Below are positions 1 to 5,972 of a stretch of 14,970 nucleotides of DNA, piece after piece; position 1 is the first letter of the stretch; the number at the start of each line of letters is the position of its first letter. The notes beneath the pieces were generated by a model. That model did no database searches and was not told the origin of the DNA. It worked only from the letters and a program-made list of their open reading frames with translations. The stretch is taken from assembly GCA_035480775.1 (NCBI GenBank), contig DATIHK010000063.1, positions 1 through 14,970 on the forward strand, in the 5' to 3' direction. This stretch comes from DATIHK01 sp035480775. GTDB taxonomy: Bacteria > Patescibacteriota > WWE3 > UBA101185 > UBA10185. Made by a program: the position numbers and the translations under genes.

Positions 1-1685
1 CGAAGCTGATTATCTATTCGGCGAGATTCATGACGTTCGGTTCCGATAACGTGCAAACCTCCGGCTTGTTTGACCTCTTCGTGTTCAATCGGATCAACTG
101 GATCGCCACCCAAAATAATGTCGACTCCTCGCCCTGCCATATTTGTCGAAACAGTAACGGCTCCTTTGCGTCCAGCTTGCGCAATGATTAAAGCTTCTTG
201 TTCGTGATTTTTAGCATTTAATATTTCGTGCGGAATTTGTTTGCGTCTTAGAAACTCATGCAAAAGTTGAGACTTATCGACTGAGGTTGTTCCGACCAAA
301 ACGGGCTGGCCTTTTTCATGCTTTTCAGCAATTTCATCGGCGACAGCTTTAAACTTAGCCGATTCAGATTTATAAATTACATCATTGTAGTCAGATCTTT
401 TAACAGGATTATTAGTCGGGATCGAAACCACATCTAATTTGTAAATCTTAAAAAATTCTTCGGCTTCGGTGACAGCTGTTCCGGTCATTCCTGCTAATTT
501 TTTGTACATTCTAAAATAATTTTGATAAGAAATTTCTGCTAGTGTTTTTGACTCTTGCTGAATTGCAACTCCTTCTTTAGCTTCGATGGCTTGATGTAAT
601 CCGTGCGAATAACGATTAGAAGGCAACAATCTACCAGTAAATTGATCAACAATTACTACTTTTCCATCCTTTACAACGTAATCGCGATCTTTTTCATATA
701 AGCCGCGGGCCGCAAGTGCTTGTTCTATTAAGTGAACCATTTCAAAATCTTGTTCGTATAAATTGACTATATCTAAAAGCTTTTCGACTCTTCGGACTCC
801 TAAATCGGTTAAAGTAGAAGTTTTAAATTTTTCGTCAACTTCGTAATCAGTATCTTTAATTAATCCTTTTACTATTGCAGAGGCTTGATGATAGCGTTCG
901 GTAGCTTGTGCGGCTTGTGTAGAAATGATTAATGGCGTTCGCGCTACATCTATTAATATAGAGTCGACTTCATCGACGATCGCAAAGTTGTGTACTCCCC
1001 ATTCTCCATTTGGATTTGTTTGAACCATATCGTTTAATCTAGAAACCATATTGTCGCGCAAATAATCAAATCCAAATTCGTAATTTGTTCCATAAACTAC
1101 ATCGCACTGATAAGCTTGCTGGCGGGTTACTTCTTTGAGATGCCTTGCATATTCATCATGAAATTCGGTACTTTCGTAGACACTTTCAAATATAAAGGCT
1201 CGCTCTTGCATTATCGAAGATACTTTTAATCCTAAAAATTCGTATACCGGTCCCATCCATCCCGCACCATGGCGAGACAAATAATCGTTTGGAGTCACCA
1301 GATGTACACCTTTTCCGGTTAAAGCGTTCAAATATAATGGTAGTGTCGCAGTTAAAGTTTTCCCTTCTCCAGTTTTTTGCTCAGCTACTTTTCCTTGATG
1401 CAAAACAACTCCACCCATTAGCTGCACATCATAATGGCGCTTATTTAGAGTTCGTTTTGCAGCTTCGCGAACTAGTGCAAACGCTTCAAAAAGTATTTTT
1501 TCTAGATATTTTTGCTGTTCCTCATGAGATAAATCTTTAAGTTCGGTTTGCCAATGGCGGGTCTTGGCAATTATTTGTTCTTGAGATAAGTGGGCAAATT
1601 CTGGCTCAAAAGAATTTATTTTTGCAACGTAATCTTGCAATTTAGTTATTTGTTTTTGATTTGAATCGAATAAAAACGAAAGCAT
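1..1685 (-). CDS. secA: SecA preprotein translocase ATPase, 3' part missing (runs off left edge)
   Basis: SecA is the cytoplasmic ATPase that pushes unfolded preproteins through SecYEG. Translating the minus strand from the ATG at 1685 gives 561 codons with no stop before the window edge, about the first two thirds of the protein. Visible are the N-terminal helix, LMGGVVLHQGKVAEQKTGEGKT with the Walker A lysine near residue 109, the YGTNYEFGFDYLRDN motif near 198-212, the Walker B region VDEVD at about 237-241, the GMTGTA motif, the NMAGRGVDI motif of the second nucleotide-binding fold, and GTERHESRRIDNQL at the cut end. Between the GLKV segment and YGTN there is more sequence than in E. coli SecA (a stretch around residues 160-190), probably a lineage-specific insertion. 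It starts 25 bases after the methyltransferase gene and is probably cotranscribed with serS. No obvious Shine-Dalgarno sequence precedes the start. Confidence 0.97.
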   Translation of the reverse strand, partial: MLSFLFDSNQKQITKLQDYVAKINSFEPEFAHLSQEQIIAKTRHWQTELKDLSHEEQQKYLEKILFEAFALVREAAKRTLNKRHYDVQLMGGVVLHQGKVAEQKTGEGKTLTATLPLYLNALTGKGVHLVTPNDYLSRHGAGWMGPVYEFLGLKVSSIMQERAFIFESVYESTEFHDEYARHLKEVTRQQAYQCDVVYGTNYEFGFDYLRDNMVSRLNDMVQTNPNGEWGVHNFAIVDEVDSILIDVARTPLIISTQAAQATERYHQASAIVKGLIKDTDYEVDEKFKTSTLTDLGVRRVEKLLDIVNLYEQDFEMVHLIEQALAARGLYEKDRDYVVKDGKVVIVDQFTGRLLPSNRYSHGLHQAIEAKEGVAIQQESKTLAEISYQNYFRMYKKLAGMTGTAVTEAEEFFKIYKLDVVSIPTNNPVKRSDYNDVIYKSESAKFKAVADEIAEKHEKGQPVLVGTTSVDKSQLLHEFLRRKQIPHEILNAKNHEQEALIIAQAGRKGAVTVSTNMAGRGVDIILGGDPVDPIEHEEVKQAGGLHVIGTERHESRRIDNQL

Positions 1686-1710
1686 AACTTTTGTATTGTA
1701 GCACCAAAGT

Positions 1711-2403
1711 CTATGCTCTTCCGTAGATTAAAACGTTGTCTGAATTTGTAGCTCCGGCAATTACTGTAGATTGAACATTGGTCAAAAAGTTTTGGATAGA
1801 GTCAATAAATAAATTGACATCGTCTTGATGAGATTGCAAATAAATTCTATTAAAAACAATCAAACCATCGGGTATTGCCATCTTTTTTAGAGCGGCAATA
1901 AAATTTCCGGATTTACCAAGATCAGGAAATTTTTCACCAGCAAAAATATCGATAACAATAGCGTCAAAATAATGTTCGTGTAGTTCGTGGCTTTCTGGCT
2001 CTACGATTACTCTAAAGGCATCTTCTAAAATTATTCTGTGATTGGGAATTTTATCAACATCAAAATATTCTTTGGCAACTTTTACAATTTCTGGATCTAT
2101 TTCGATACTAACAATTTCTACTCCTGGAAACGCATGTGAAATTAAATGTTGAATCGTTCCACCACCTAAACCAAGAACTAAAACTTTTTTAAGAGCTGGT
2201 TGATTTTCTTTTAAGACATCTACAGTGCGCCCCCAATATTTTTGCGCAGTAGCCGGAGAATCCCAATTAATAGATTGCTTAACTCCATCTACTATAAGTT
2301 TACGGGTATGTCCCGCTTCGGCAACAATAATCTTTCCGTTAAAATCAGAATGTACTTCGAGCAGAATTTTCGGTAATTTTATATTGTCAAAGATTGTCAT
2401 CAT
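1711..2403 (-). CDS. Spermidine synthase-like SAM-binding methyltransferase-fold protein
   Basis: A 230-residue Rossmann-fold protein of the spermidine synthase-like family. The nucleotide-binding glycine loop VLVLGLGGGT lies at 74-83, followed by the acidic strand end IEID near 100-103, DAF at 128-130, and the catalytic-region strand AIVIDIFAGEKFPD at about 148-161. In true spermidine synthases that strand carries two aspartates (D-[SG]-[ST]-D-P); here only the first, D152, is evident, so putrescine aminopropyltransfer is doubtful. The gene lies between serS (19 bases upstream) and secA (25 bases downstream), so it is probably expressed from the serS promoter. Two tandem ATG codons (2403 and 2400) can serve as start. 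No speD-like partner is visible. It could methylate or aminopropylate an unknown small molecule; I make no claim on the substrate. Confidence 0.8.
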   Translation of the reverse strand: MMTIFDNIKLPKILLEVHSDFNGKIIVAEAGHTRKLIVDGVKQSINWDSPATAQKYWGRTVDVLKENQPALKKVLVLGLGGGTIQHLISHAFPGVEIVSIEIDPEIVKVAKEYFDVDKIPNHRIILEDAFRVIVEPESHELHEHYFDAIVIDIFAGEKFPDLGKSGNFIAALKKMAIPDGLIVFNRIYLQSHQDDVNLFIDSIQNFLTNVQSTVIAGATNSDNVLIYGRA

Positions 2404-2422
2404 TACAATTAAATCAGACCTG

Positions 2423-3739
2423 TTATTTTCTTACAATGATTTCTTTACCATTTAGATATTGTTGCAATATGCGTGGTATCTTTATCGAGCCATCTTCTTG
2501 CTGATTGTTTTCTAAAATTGCAATCAAGGTTCGACCAATAGCTAAAGCTGTAGCATCATTCATATAAACGAACTTGCGATTTCCTTCGGCATCTTCATAT
2601 TTTATGTTTAATCTTCTAGCCTGATAGTCAGTCATATAATCGGCAGAATGGGTTTCGCGATATTTATTTTGCGCCGGAACCCAAGTATTAATGTCAATTT
2701 GACGATAATCTGGCTTACCCATATCTCCAGTGCAAAGAATCATAACTTCATATGGAAGTTCTAACTGTTGCATCAAATATTCTTGAATTGCGACGAGTAA
2801 ATCTTGTTCTTGCAAACCTATTTCTTGTGGAACAAAAGTTTCCATTTCGAGTTTATCGAATTGATGAACTCGCAAAATGCCTTTCATATCTTTTCCATAT
2901 GTTCCAGCTTCGCGACGGAAGGCTGTAGAGTATCCAATAAATCTTACGGGCAGCTGATTAGCCTTTAATGTTTGATCCATAAATATTGGGCCTAGAGTGT
3001 GCTCGGCACTTCCTACCAAAACTAATGGATCGCTTGGAATATAATATCTTTCTTCGATTGGATTGAGTCGGCCCATTTTATTCATAACTTCTGGGCGCAT
3101 CAAAACCGGTGGAACCACAGGAGTAAATACATTTGTATATGGGTTGTTTACTTTCTTGGCGAGTTCCGCGATTATTTTTGGATTGGTTAATGTCTGCAAT
3201 ACAAACTGCACCAAAGCAAACTGCATTAAAACGGCTTCGTTCTTTAAATAGAAAAATCTTGAGCCACTTATTTTTGTCGCAGTTTCTATATCTATTAAAT
3301 CTAGTGGAACTCCAAGATCTACATGATCTTTTGGTTCGAAGCCAAACTTTGTGGGTTTACCCCAGCGACGTAAAACTACATTTTCACTTTCATCTTTTCC
3401 AACTGGAGTGTCATCAGAAACAAGATTAGGAAGCTTTAGTAGTTCTTCGTCTAGATTTTTTTTAACTACATCAAGTTCTTGTTCTAAAATGCCTAAGTCA
3501 TTTTTTACTTTTGTGGCTTCAGCTAAGAGCTTATCTTTTGCTTCTCCTGTAACTTTTGAAATGTCTTTTGAAAGTTCGTTTTTCAAACTGCGATGAGTCT
3601 CAGCTTTGCGCAACAACTCGAGGTACTGCTTGTCTAACTCTAATAGCTTATCTACATCCACAGCATCAGGTATTTTTTTATCTTCTAAAACTTTTTTTAT
3701 TTTTTCAGGATTTTCCCGAATAAATTTAATATCAAGCAT
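2423..3739 (-). CDS. serS: Seryl-tRNA synthetase (class II)
   Basis: Charges tRNA-Ser with serine in the cytoplasm. The 438-residue length is normal for bacterial SerRS. Residues 1 to about 105 are the lysine/glutamate-rich antiparallel coiled-coil arm that grips the long variable arm of tRNA-Ser. The class II catalytic core follows: the substrate loop VGSAEHTLGP at 242-251 (usually TAE, here SAE), motif 2 with FRREAG at 274-279, CTGDMG at 336-341, the HSADYMTDYQARR segment at 364-376, and motif 3 NDATALAIGRTLIAILEN at 394-411. The motif 3 start NDATALA differs from the common NGSGLA. The start at 3739 is supported by an AGGAG Shine-Dalgarno sequence six bases upstream. It is preceded by a T-box leader and terminator, so expression probably responds to uncharged tRNA-Ser. 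Confidence 0.97.
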   Translation of the reverse strand: MLDIKFIRENPEKIKKVLEDKKIPDAVDVDKLLELDKQYLELLRKAETHRSLKNELSKDISKVTGEAKDKLLAEATKVKNDLGILEQELDVVKKNLDEELLKLPNLVSDDTPVGKDESENVVLRRWGKPTKFGFEPKDHVDLGVPLDLIDIETATKISGSRFFYLKNEAVLMQFALVQFVLQTLTNPKIIAELAKKVNNPYTNVFTPVVPPVLMRPEVMNKMGRLNPIEERYYIPSDPLVLVGSAEHTLGPIFMDQTLKANQLPVRFIGYSTAFRREAGTYGKDMKGILRVHQFDKLEMETFVPQEIGLQEQDLLVAIQEYLMQQLELPYEVMILCTGDMGKPDYRQIDINTWVPAQNKYRETHSADYMTDYQARRLNIKYEDAEGNRKFVYMNDATALAIGRTLIAILENNQQEDGSIKIPRILQQYLNGKEIIVRK

Positions 3740-3779
3740 TTTTTCTCCTATAAATTTATTAATTCAGGTTTTGAGCAAC

Positions 3780-3802
3780 AAAAAACCTGGCTATATGCCA
3801 GG
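3780..3802 (-). terminator. Intrinsic terminator of the serS T-box
   Basis: Minus-strand hairpin CCUGGC-AUAUA-GCCAGG followed directly by six U residues. It lies 40 bases before the serS start codon and overlaps the antiterminator, so it would stop transcription when tRNA-Ser is fully charged. Confidence 0.9.
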
Positions 3803-3929
3803 GTCCTAATCGGTGGACGGTGCCACCTGGTACTTTTAACTTGTTCTACAGCTATAACGGGCATTCCCGGCTGGTCATTTCCTACCAACAGCAAAGAAGT
3901 GGAAAGCTTCTTTATCGCCTTTTGTGCTT
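3780..3929 (-). promoter_or_regulatory. T-box leader upstream of serS (tRNA-Ser sensing attenuator)
   Basis: Read on the minus strand, 3830-3798 forms a textbook T-box antiterminator: helix CCAGG/CCUGG, the seven-base bulge UGGCACC on the 5' side, a second helix GUCC/GGAC, and the loop ACCGAUUA. The bulge UGGC can pair with an acceptor end GCCA, implying discriminator base G, which fits tRNA-Ser and the downstream serS. The 3' strand of the antiterminator (3802-3798) is also the 5' strand of an intrinsic terminator, so the two structures are mutually exclusive. Upstream lies a CGUUAUA segment like that often found before T-box antiterminators. A hairpin AAAGAAG/CUUCUUU (3913-3893) and CGGG-AAUG-CCCG (about 3869-3858) could belong to Stem I or later stems. 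I could not assign the specifier codon with confidence, and the 5' boundary is inferred from the promoter. Confidence 0.85.
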
Positions 3930-4004
3930 GTCATGAGAATAGAACTATGGTACAACTCTGTCAAGTTTATTTCCTAAAAACTGATTTTAGTTGGTAGGAC
4001 CAGC
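3870..4004. repeat. 15-bp inverted repeat flanking the serS promoter
   Basis: GCTGGTC (3870-3876) plus CTACCAAC (3882-3889) is exactly complementary to GTTGGTAG (3990-3997) plus GACCAGC (3998-4004): 15 paired bases interrupted only by a five-base bulge, ATTTC, on the left arm. The arms enclose the predicted serS -35/-10 elements. If a transcript begins upstream of 4004 on the minus strand, this would be the base of a large RNA stem, possibly T-box Stem I. If transcription begins at 3929, only the left arm is transcribed. It is too long and regular to dismiss as chance. Confidence 0.75.
3936..3964 (-). promoter_or_regulatory. Probable promoter of the serS leader
   Basis: On the minus strand, -35 TTGACA (3964-3959) and -10 TATTCT (3941-3936) are separated by exactly 17 bases, predicting a start near 3929. 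This gives a leader of about 150 bases to the terminator, short for a T-box but workable. The -35 is a perfect match; the -10 matches four of six. Confidence 0.65.
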
Positions 4005-4007
4005 TTA

Positions 4008-4036
4008 TTGACCACGCGCAGACATTCTGTTAGAAT
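4008..4036 (+). promoter_or_regulatory. Promoter of the infA ribosomal operon
   Basis: -35 TTGACC (4008-4013) and -10 TAGAAT (4031-4036) with an exact 17-base spacer, predicting a start near 4043 and a leader of about 32 bases before infA. The leader has no clear Shine-Dalgarno sequence. The promoter is back to back with the serS promoter, 44 bases away. Confidence 0.75.
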
Positions 4037-4045
4037 CATGCGCGT
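4014..4045. promoter_or_regulatory. Nested palindrome over the infA promoter (candidate operator)
   Basis: Outer arms ACGCGCA (4014-4020) and TGCGCGT (4039-4045) are exact inverted repeats, and inner arms ATTCT (4024-4028) and AGAAT (4032-4036) form a second dyad with nearly the same centre. Together they cover the spacer, the -10 box and the predicted start site of the infA promoter, the usual place for a repressor site. No regulator for it is identified here. Confidence 0.6.
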
Positions 4046-4074
4046 CAACGAATTTTCGCACAGCTATCTAATAA

Positions 4075-4326
4075 ATGGACACTAAACAAGTAATAACTAA
4101 AGACGGAATTGTAAAAGAAGCTCTAATGGGAGGAATGTTTAGAATCGAGTTTGAGGAAGGGATTATTGCTTTAGCATCGTTATCGGGTAAGATTCGAAAA
4201 TTCAAAATAAGAATTCTTCCTGGTGATAAAGTCAAAGTTGAATTTTCACCTCACGATCTAAATCACGGACGAATCTCTTACAGGTACGGTAACACCAAAC
4301 CAATGAGTAGATATAAAGGAACATGA
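4075..4326 (+). CDS. infA: Translation initiation factor IF-1
   Basis: IF-1 binds the A site of the 30S subunit during initiation. The 83-residue product is one S1-type OB-fold domain with the family pattern GMFRIEFEEG, ALASLSGKIRKFKIRILPGDKVKVEFSPHDLNHGRISYRY. About ten residues (NTKPMSRYKG region) extend past the usual end at GRI-YRY, making it slightly longer than the common 72. It is first in the alpha-type ribosomal operon, with its own promoter at 4008-4036; secY, adk and map, which often precede it, are replaced here by the divergent serS. The start is the first ATG after the promoter, without a recognisable Shine-Dalgarno sequence. The stop is TGA. Confidence 0.96.
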   Translation: MDTKQVITKDGIVKEALMGGMFRIEFEEGIIALASLSGKIRKFKIRILPGDKVKVEFSPHDLNHGRISYRYGNTKPMSRYKGT

Positions 4327-4348
4327 AAGATGCGCTTCGCGCCCTTTC
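4325..4348 (+). other. RNA hairpin between infA and rpmJ
   Basis: GAAAG (4325-4329) pairs with CTTTC (4344-4348), and an inner GCG-CTTCG-CGC stem-loop sits inside. It begins in the infA stop codon. The bases after it are only moderately T-rich, so it is more likely an operon-internal processing or attenuation structure than a strong terminator. Confidence 0.5.
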
Positions 4349-4376
4349 ATTTGCTATTTAAAAAACACTAAAGAAA

Positions 4377-4493
4377 ATGAAAGTAAGATCATCAGTAAAA
4401 CCTATGTGCAAAGATTGTAAAATCATCCGAAGAAAGGGTGTTGTCTTGGTTATCTGCAGTAGATCTCCAAAGCACAAGCAAAGACAAGGTTAA
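4377..4493 (+). CDS. rpmJ: 50S ribosomal protein L36 (zinc-binding form)
   Basis: A 38-codon gene read directly from the sequence: ATG at 4377, TAA at 4491-4493. The protein begins MKVRSSVKPMCKDCKIIRRK and ends KHKQRQG, the standard L36 plan. Zinc ligands C11, C14, C27 and H33 are all present, so this is the zinc-binding rather than the cysteine-free paralogue type. L36 binds 23S rRNA late in 50S assembly. It lies 50 bases after infA and 6 bases before rpsM, the usual order. The start is the only in-frame ATG that gives the conserved N-terminus. Confidence 0.96.
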   Translation: MKVRSSVKPMCKDCKIIRRKGVVLVICSRSPKHKQRQG

Positions 4494-4499
4494 TAAAAT

Positions 4500-4886
4500 A
4501 TGGCAAGAGTTGCAGGCGTAGACCTACCAAATGAAAAAAGAATAGAAGTAGCAATTACCTATATATATGGAATTGGTCCTACATTAGCAAAGAAAATTTT
4601 AAATGAAGCAAATGTAAGTTTAGACAAAAGAGTAAAAGATTTAACAGAAGCAGATATCGCCGCAATCAGAGACAAGATCAACAAATTTGAAGTACCAGTC
4701 GAAGGTGAATTACGCAGAATGGTTACTCAAAATATTCGAAGATTGCAAGAAATCAATTCCTACAGAGGATCTCGTCACAAACACGGTTTACCTACAAGAG
4801 GACAAAGAACACGAAGTAACGCCAGAACTCGAAAAGGTAAGAAAAAAACAGTTGGAGGAATGAAAAAGAAACTAGCGAAGAAGTAA
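4500..4886 (+). CDS. rpsM: 30S ribosomal protein S13
   Basis: S13 sits in the head of the 30S subunit and contacts the 50S subunit and P-site tRNA. The 128-residue protein starts MARVAGVDLPNEKRIEVAITYIYGIG, includes the helix-two-turn-helix region with GIGPTLAKKIL, and carries the conserved basic tail motif RGSRHKHGLPTRGQRTRSNARTRKGKKK near residues 89-116, which reaches the tRNA. Length is typical. The gene starts six bases after rpmJ with no clear Shine-Dalgarno sequence, so translation is probably coupled. A 77-base structured spacer separates it from rpsK. Confidence 0.97.
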   Translation: MARVAGVDLPNEKRIEVAITYIYGIGPTLAKKILNEANVSLDKRVKDLTEADIAAIRDKINKFEVPVEGELRRMVTQNIRRLQEINSYRGSRHKHGLPTRGQRTRSNARTRKGKKKTVGGMKKKLAKK

Positions 4887-4963
4887 TCTCGTGGTATTTG
4901 TTCGAAACGGTCTCGTGAGTACACTTCAGATGTTTCTCACAAACGCCACTTCGATATACATAT
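4887..4963 (+). other. Structured rpsM-rpsK spacer RNA (candidate regulatory element)
   Basis: This 77-base gap is the longest within the operon. GTGAG plus ACA (4915-4923) can pair with TGT plus CTCAC (4931-4940). GTGG (4891-4894) can pair with CCAC (4946-4949), giving an outer closing helix, with TTGT/ACAA inside as an alternative pair. The structure ends 14 bases before the rpsK start codon. Such spacers in ribosomal operons sometimes bind a regulatory r-protein such as S4; that role here is only a guess. Confidence 0.4.
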
Positions 4964-5347
4964 ATGGAAAACAAAAATATTAAGACAAAAGAAAAAGTTA
5001 CACCAGCAAGCGGAAGAGTTTATATCACCGCAGGATTTAACAACACTATCGTTACAATAACTGATCCAGAAGGCAACGGACTATTCGCAGGAAGCTCAGG
5101 TAAAGCAGGCTTCAAAGGCTCACGCAAATCAACACCATATGCAGCAACTAAAGCCGCAGAAAGTGTCGCAAAACAAGCAGCAGATAAAGGTATGAAAGAA
5201 GTTTCAGTATTTGTAAAAGGACCAGGACTCGGAAGAGTAGCAGCTATTAAAGCGTTAAAAAGTGCCGGATTAAATGTTACAGCAATATCTGATTTAACAC
5301 CTATTCCTCACAATGGGTGCCGTCCTAAAAAGAGACGAAGAGTTTAG
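4964..5347 (+). CDS. rpsK: 30S ribosomal protein S11
   Basis: S11 forms part of the 30S platform near the mRNA exit and E site. The 127-residue protein shows the family signatures RVYITAGFNNTIVTITDPEGN, AGSSGKAGFKGSRKSTPYAA, KGPGLGR and the nearly invariant C-terminal IPHNGCRPKKRRRV. Length is normal. It follows the structured spacer 4887-4963 and is nine bases upstream of rpsD. No strong Shine-Dalgarno sequence is visible; the start codon sits in an AT-rich TATACATATATGG context, so initiation may depend on low structure. Confidence 0.97.
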   Translation: MENKNIKTKEKVTPASGRVYITAGFNNTIVTITDPEGNGLFAGSSGKAGFKGSRKSTPYAATKAAESVAKQAADKGMKEVSVFVKGPGLGRVAAIKALKSAGLNVTAISDLTPIPHNGCRPKKRRRV

Positions 5348-5356
5348 AAAGAAATT

Positions 5357-5959
5357 ATGGCTAGATATACAGGACCAAAATGTAAATTATGTAGACGAGA
5401 AGGCGTAAAGCTTTATCTAAAAGGCGTTAAATGTCTTGGAGATAAATGTACTATTACCAAAAGACAGCAAGCCCCAGGTCAACACGGAACTTCCCGCAAA
5501 AGACTTTCTGAATACGGACAGCAACTTCGAGAAAAACAAAAAGCTAAAAGAATTTATGGCATTTTAGAAAAACAATTTAAAAATTATGTTAATGCAGCTT
5601 TAAAAACCAAAGGCGTTACTAGTGAAGTTTTGATGCAAGAACTCGAAACTAGATTTGATAACATGGTATATCGCAGTGGATTCGCAGTTTCAAGAGCTCA
5701 AGCTAGACAACTTATTAGATCAGGATTTTTTATGGTAAACGACAAAGTTGAGAAAACTCCATCAATACAATTAAATTCTGGAGACATTATAAAGCCTGTT
5801 TCATTTGACAAGATTCATCTAAGAGAAGGTTTTGCACTTCCAGAATGGCTAGATGCTAATGTAAAAGACCGATACGTCAAGATTAATCGCTTACCAATAC
5901 TCGATGAGTTTTCTGAGAATGTTAATGTTCAATTAATTATTGAGTTTTACTCAAGATAA
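5357..5959 (+). CDS. rpsD: 30S ribosomal protein S4 (zinc-containing form)
   Basis: S4 is a primary 16S rRNA binder that nucleates 30S body assembly, and in many bacteria it represses its own operon. The 200-residue protein has an N-terminal zinc site with C9, C12, C26 and C31, so it is the cysteine-bearing form. The RQQAPGQHG motif follows, then the S4 RNA-binding domain around residues 92-155, with RLDNMVYR-like sequence (here RFDNMVYRSGFAVSRAQARQLIRSGF). The typical end QLIIEFYSR is present. It sits between rpsK and rpoA, the conserved alpha operon order; the gap to rpoA is 13 bases. Confidence 0.97.
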   Translation: MARYTGPKCKLCRREGVKLYLKGVKCLGDKCTITKRQQAPGQHGTSRKRLSEYGQQLREKQKAKRIYGILEKQFKNYVNAALKTKGVTSEVLMQELETRFDNMVYRSGFAVSRAQARQLIRSGFFMVNDKVEKTPSIQLNSGDIIKPVSFDKIHLREGFALPEWLDANVKDRYVKINRLPILDEFSENVNVQLIIEFYSR

Positions 5960-5972
5960 AGGAGAAATTTGT

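Noticed and set aside
1289..1540. Plus-strand open frame inside the secA region, and similar open frames opposite serS, rpoA, rplM, the Clp gene and prfB
   Set aside because: They are antisense to well conserved genes, have no family features or ribosome binding sites, and arise from the codon bias of the true strand.
4031..4046. A second minus-strand promoter upstream of the 15-bp repeat (TTGACG near 4041-4046)
   Set aside because: No acceptable -10 is found at 16-18 bases; kept only as a question under the inverted repeat finding.
4325..4376. Terminator between infA and rpmJ
   Set aside because: The hairpin is real but lacks a continuous U tract, and the operon must continue into rpmJ and rpsM.
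4951..4963. Extra promoter just before rpsK (TATACA)
   Set aside because: The hexamer is only three bases from the start codon and no -35 is present; more likely a low-structure AT-rich initiation region.
5940..5972. Longer rpoA reading frame beginning at 5940
   Set aside because: This start lies inside rpsD, lacks a Shine-Dalgarno sequence, and adds 11 residues not typical for alpha; the ATG at 5973 has AAGGAG at good spacing.
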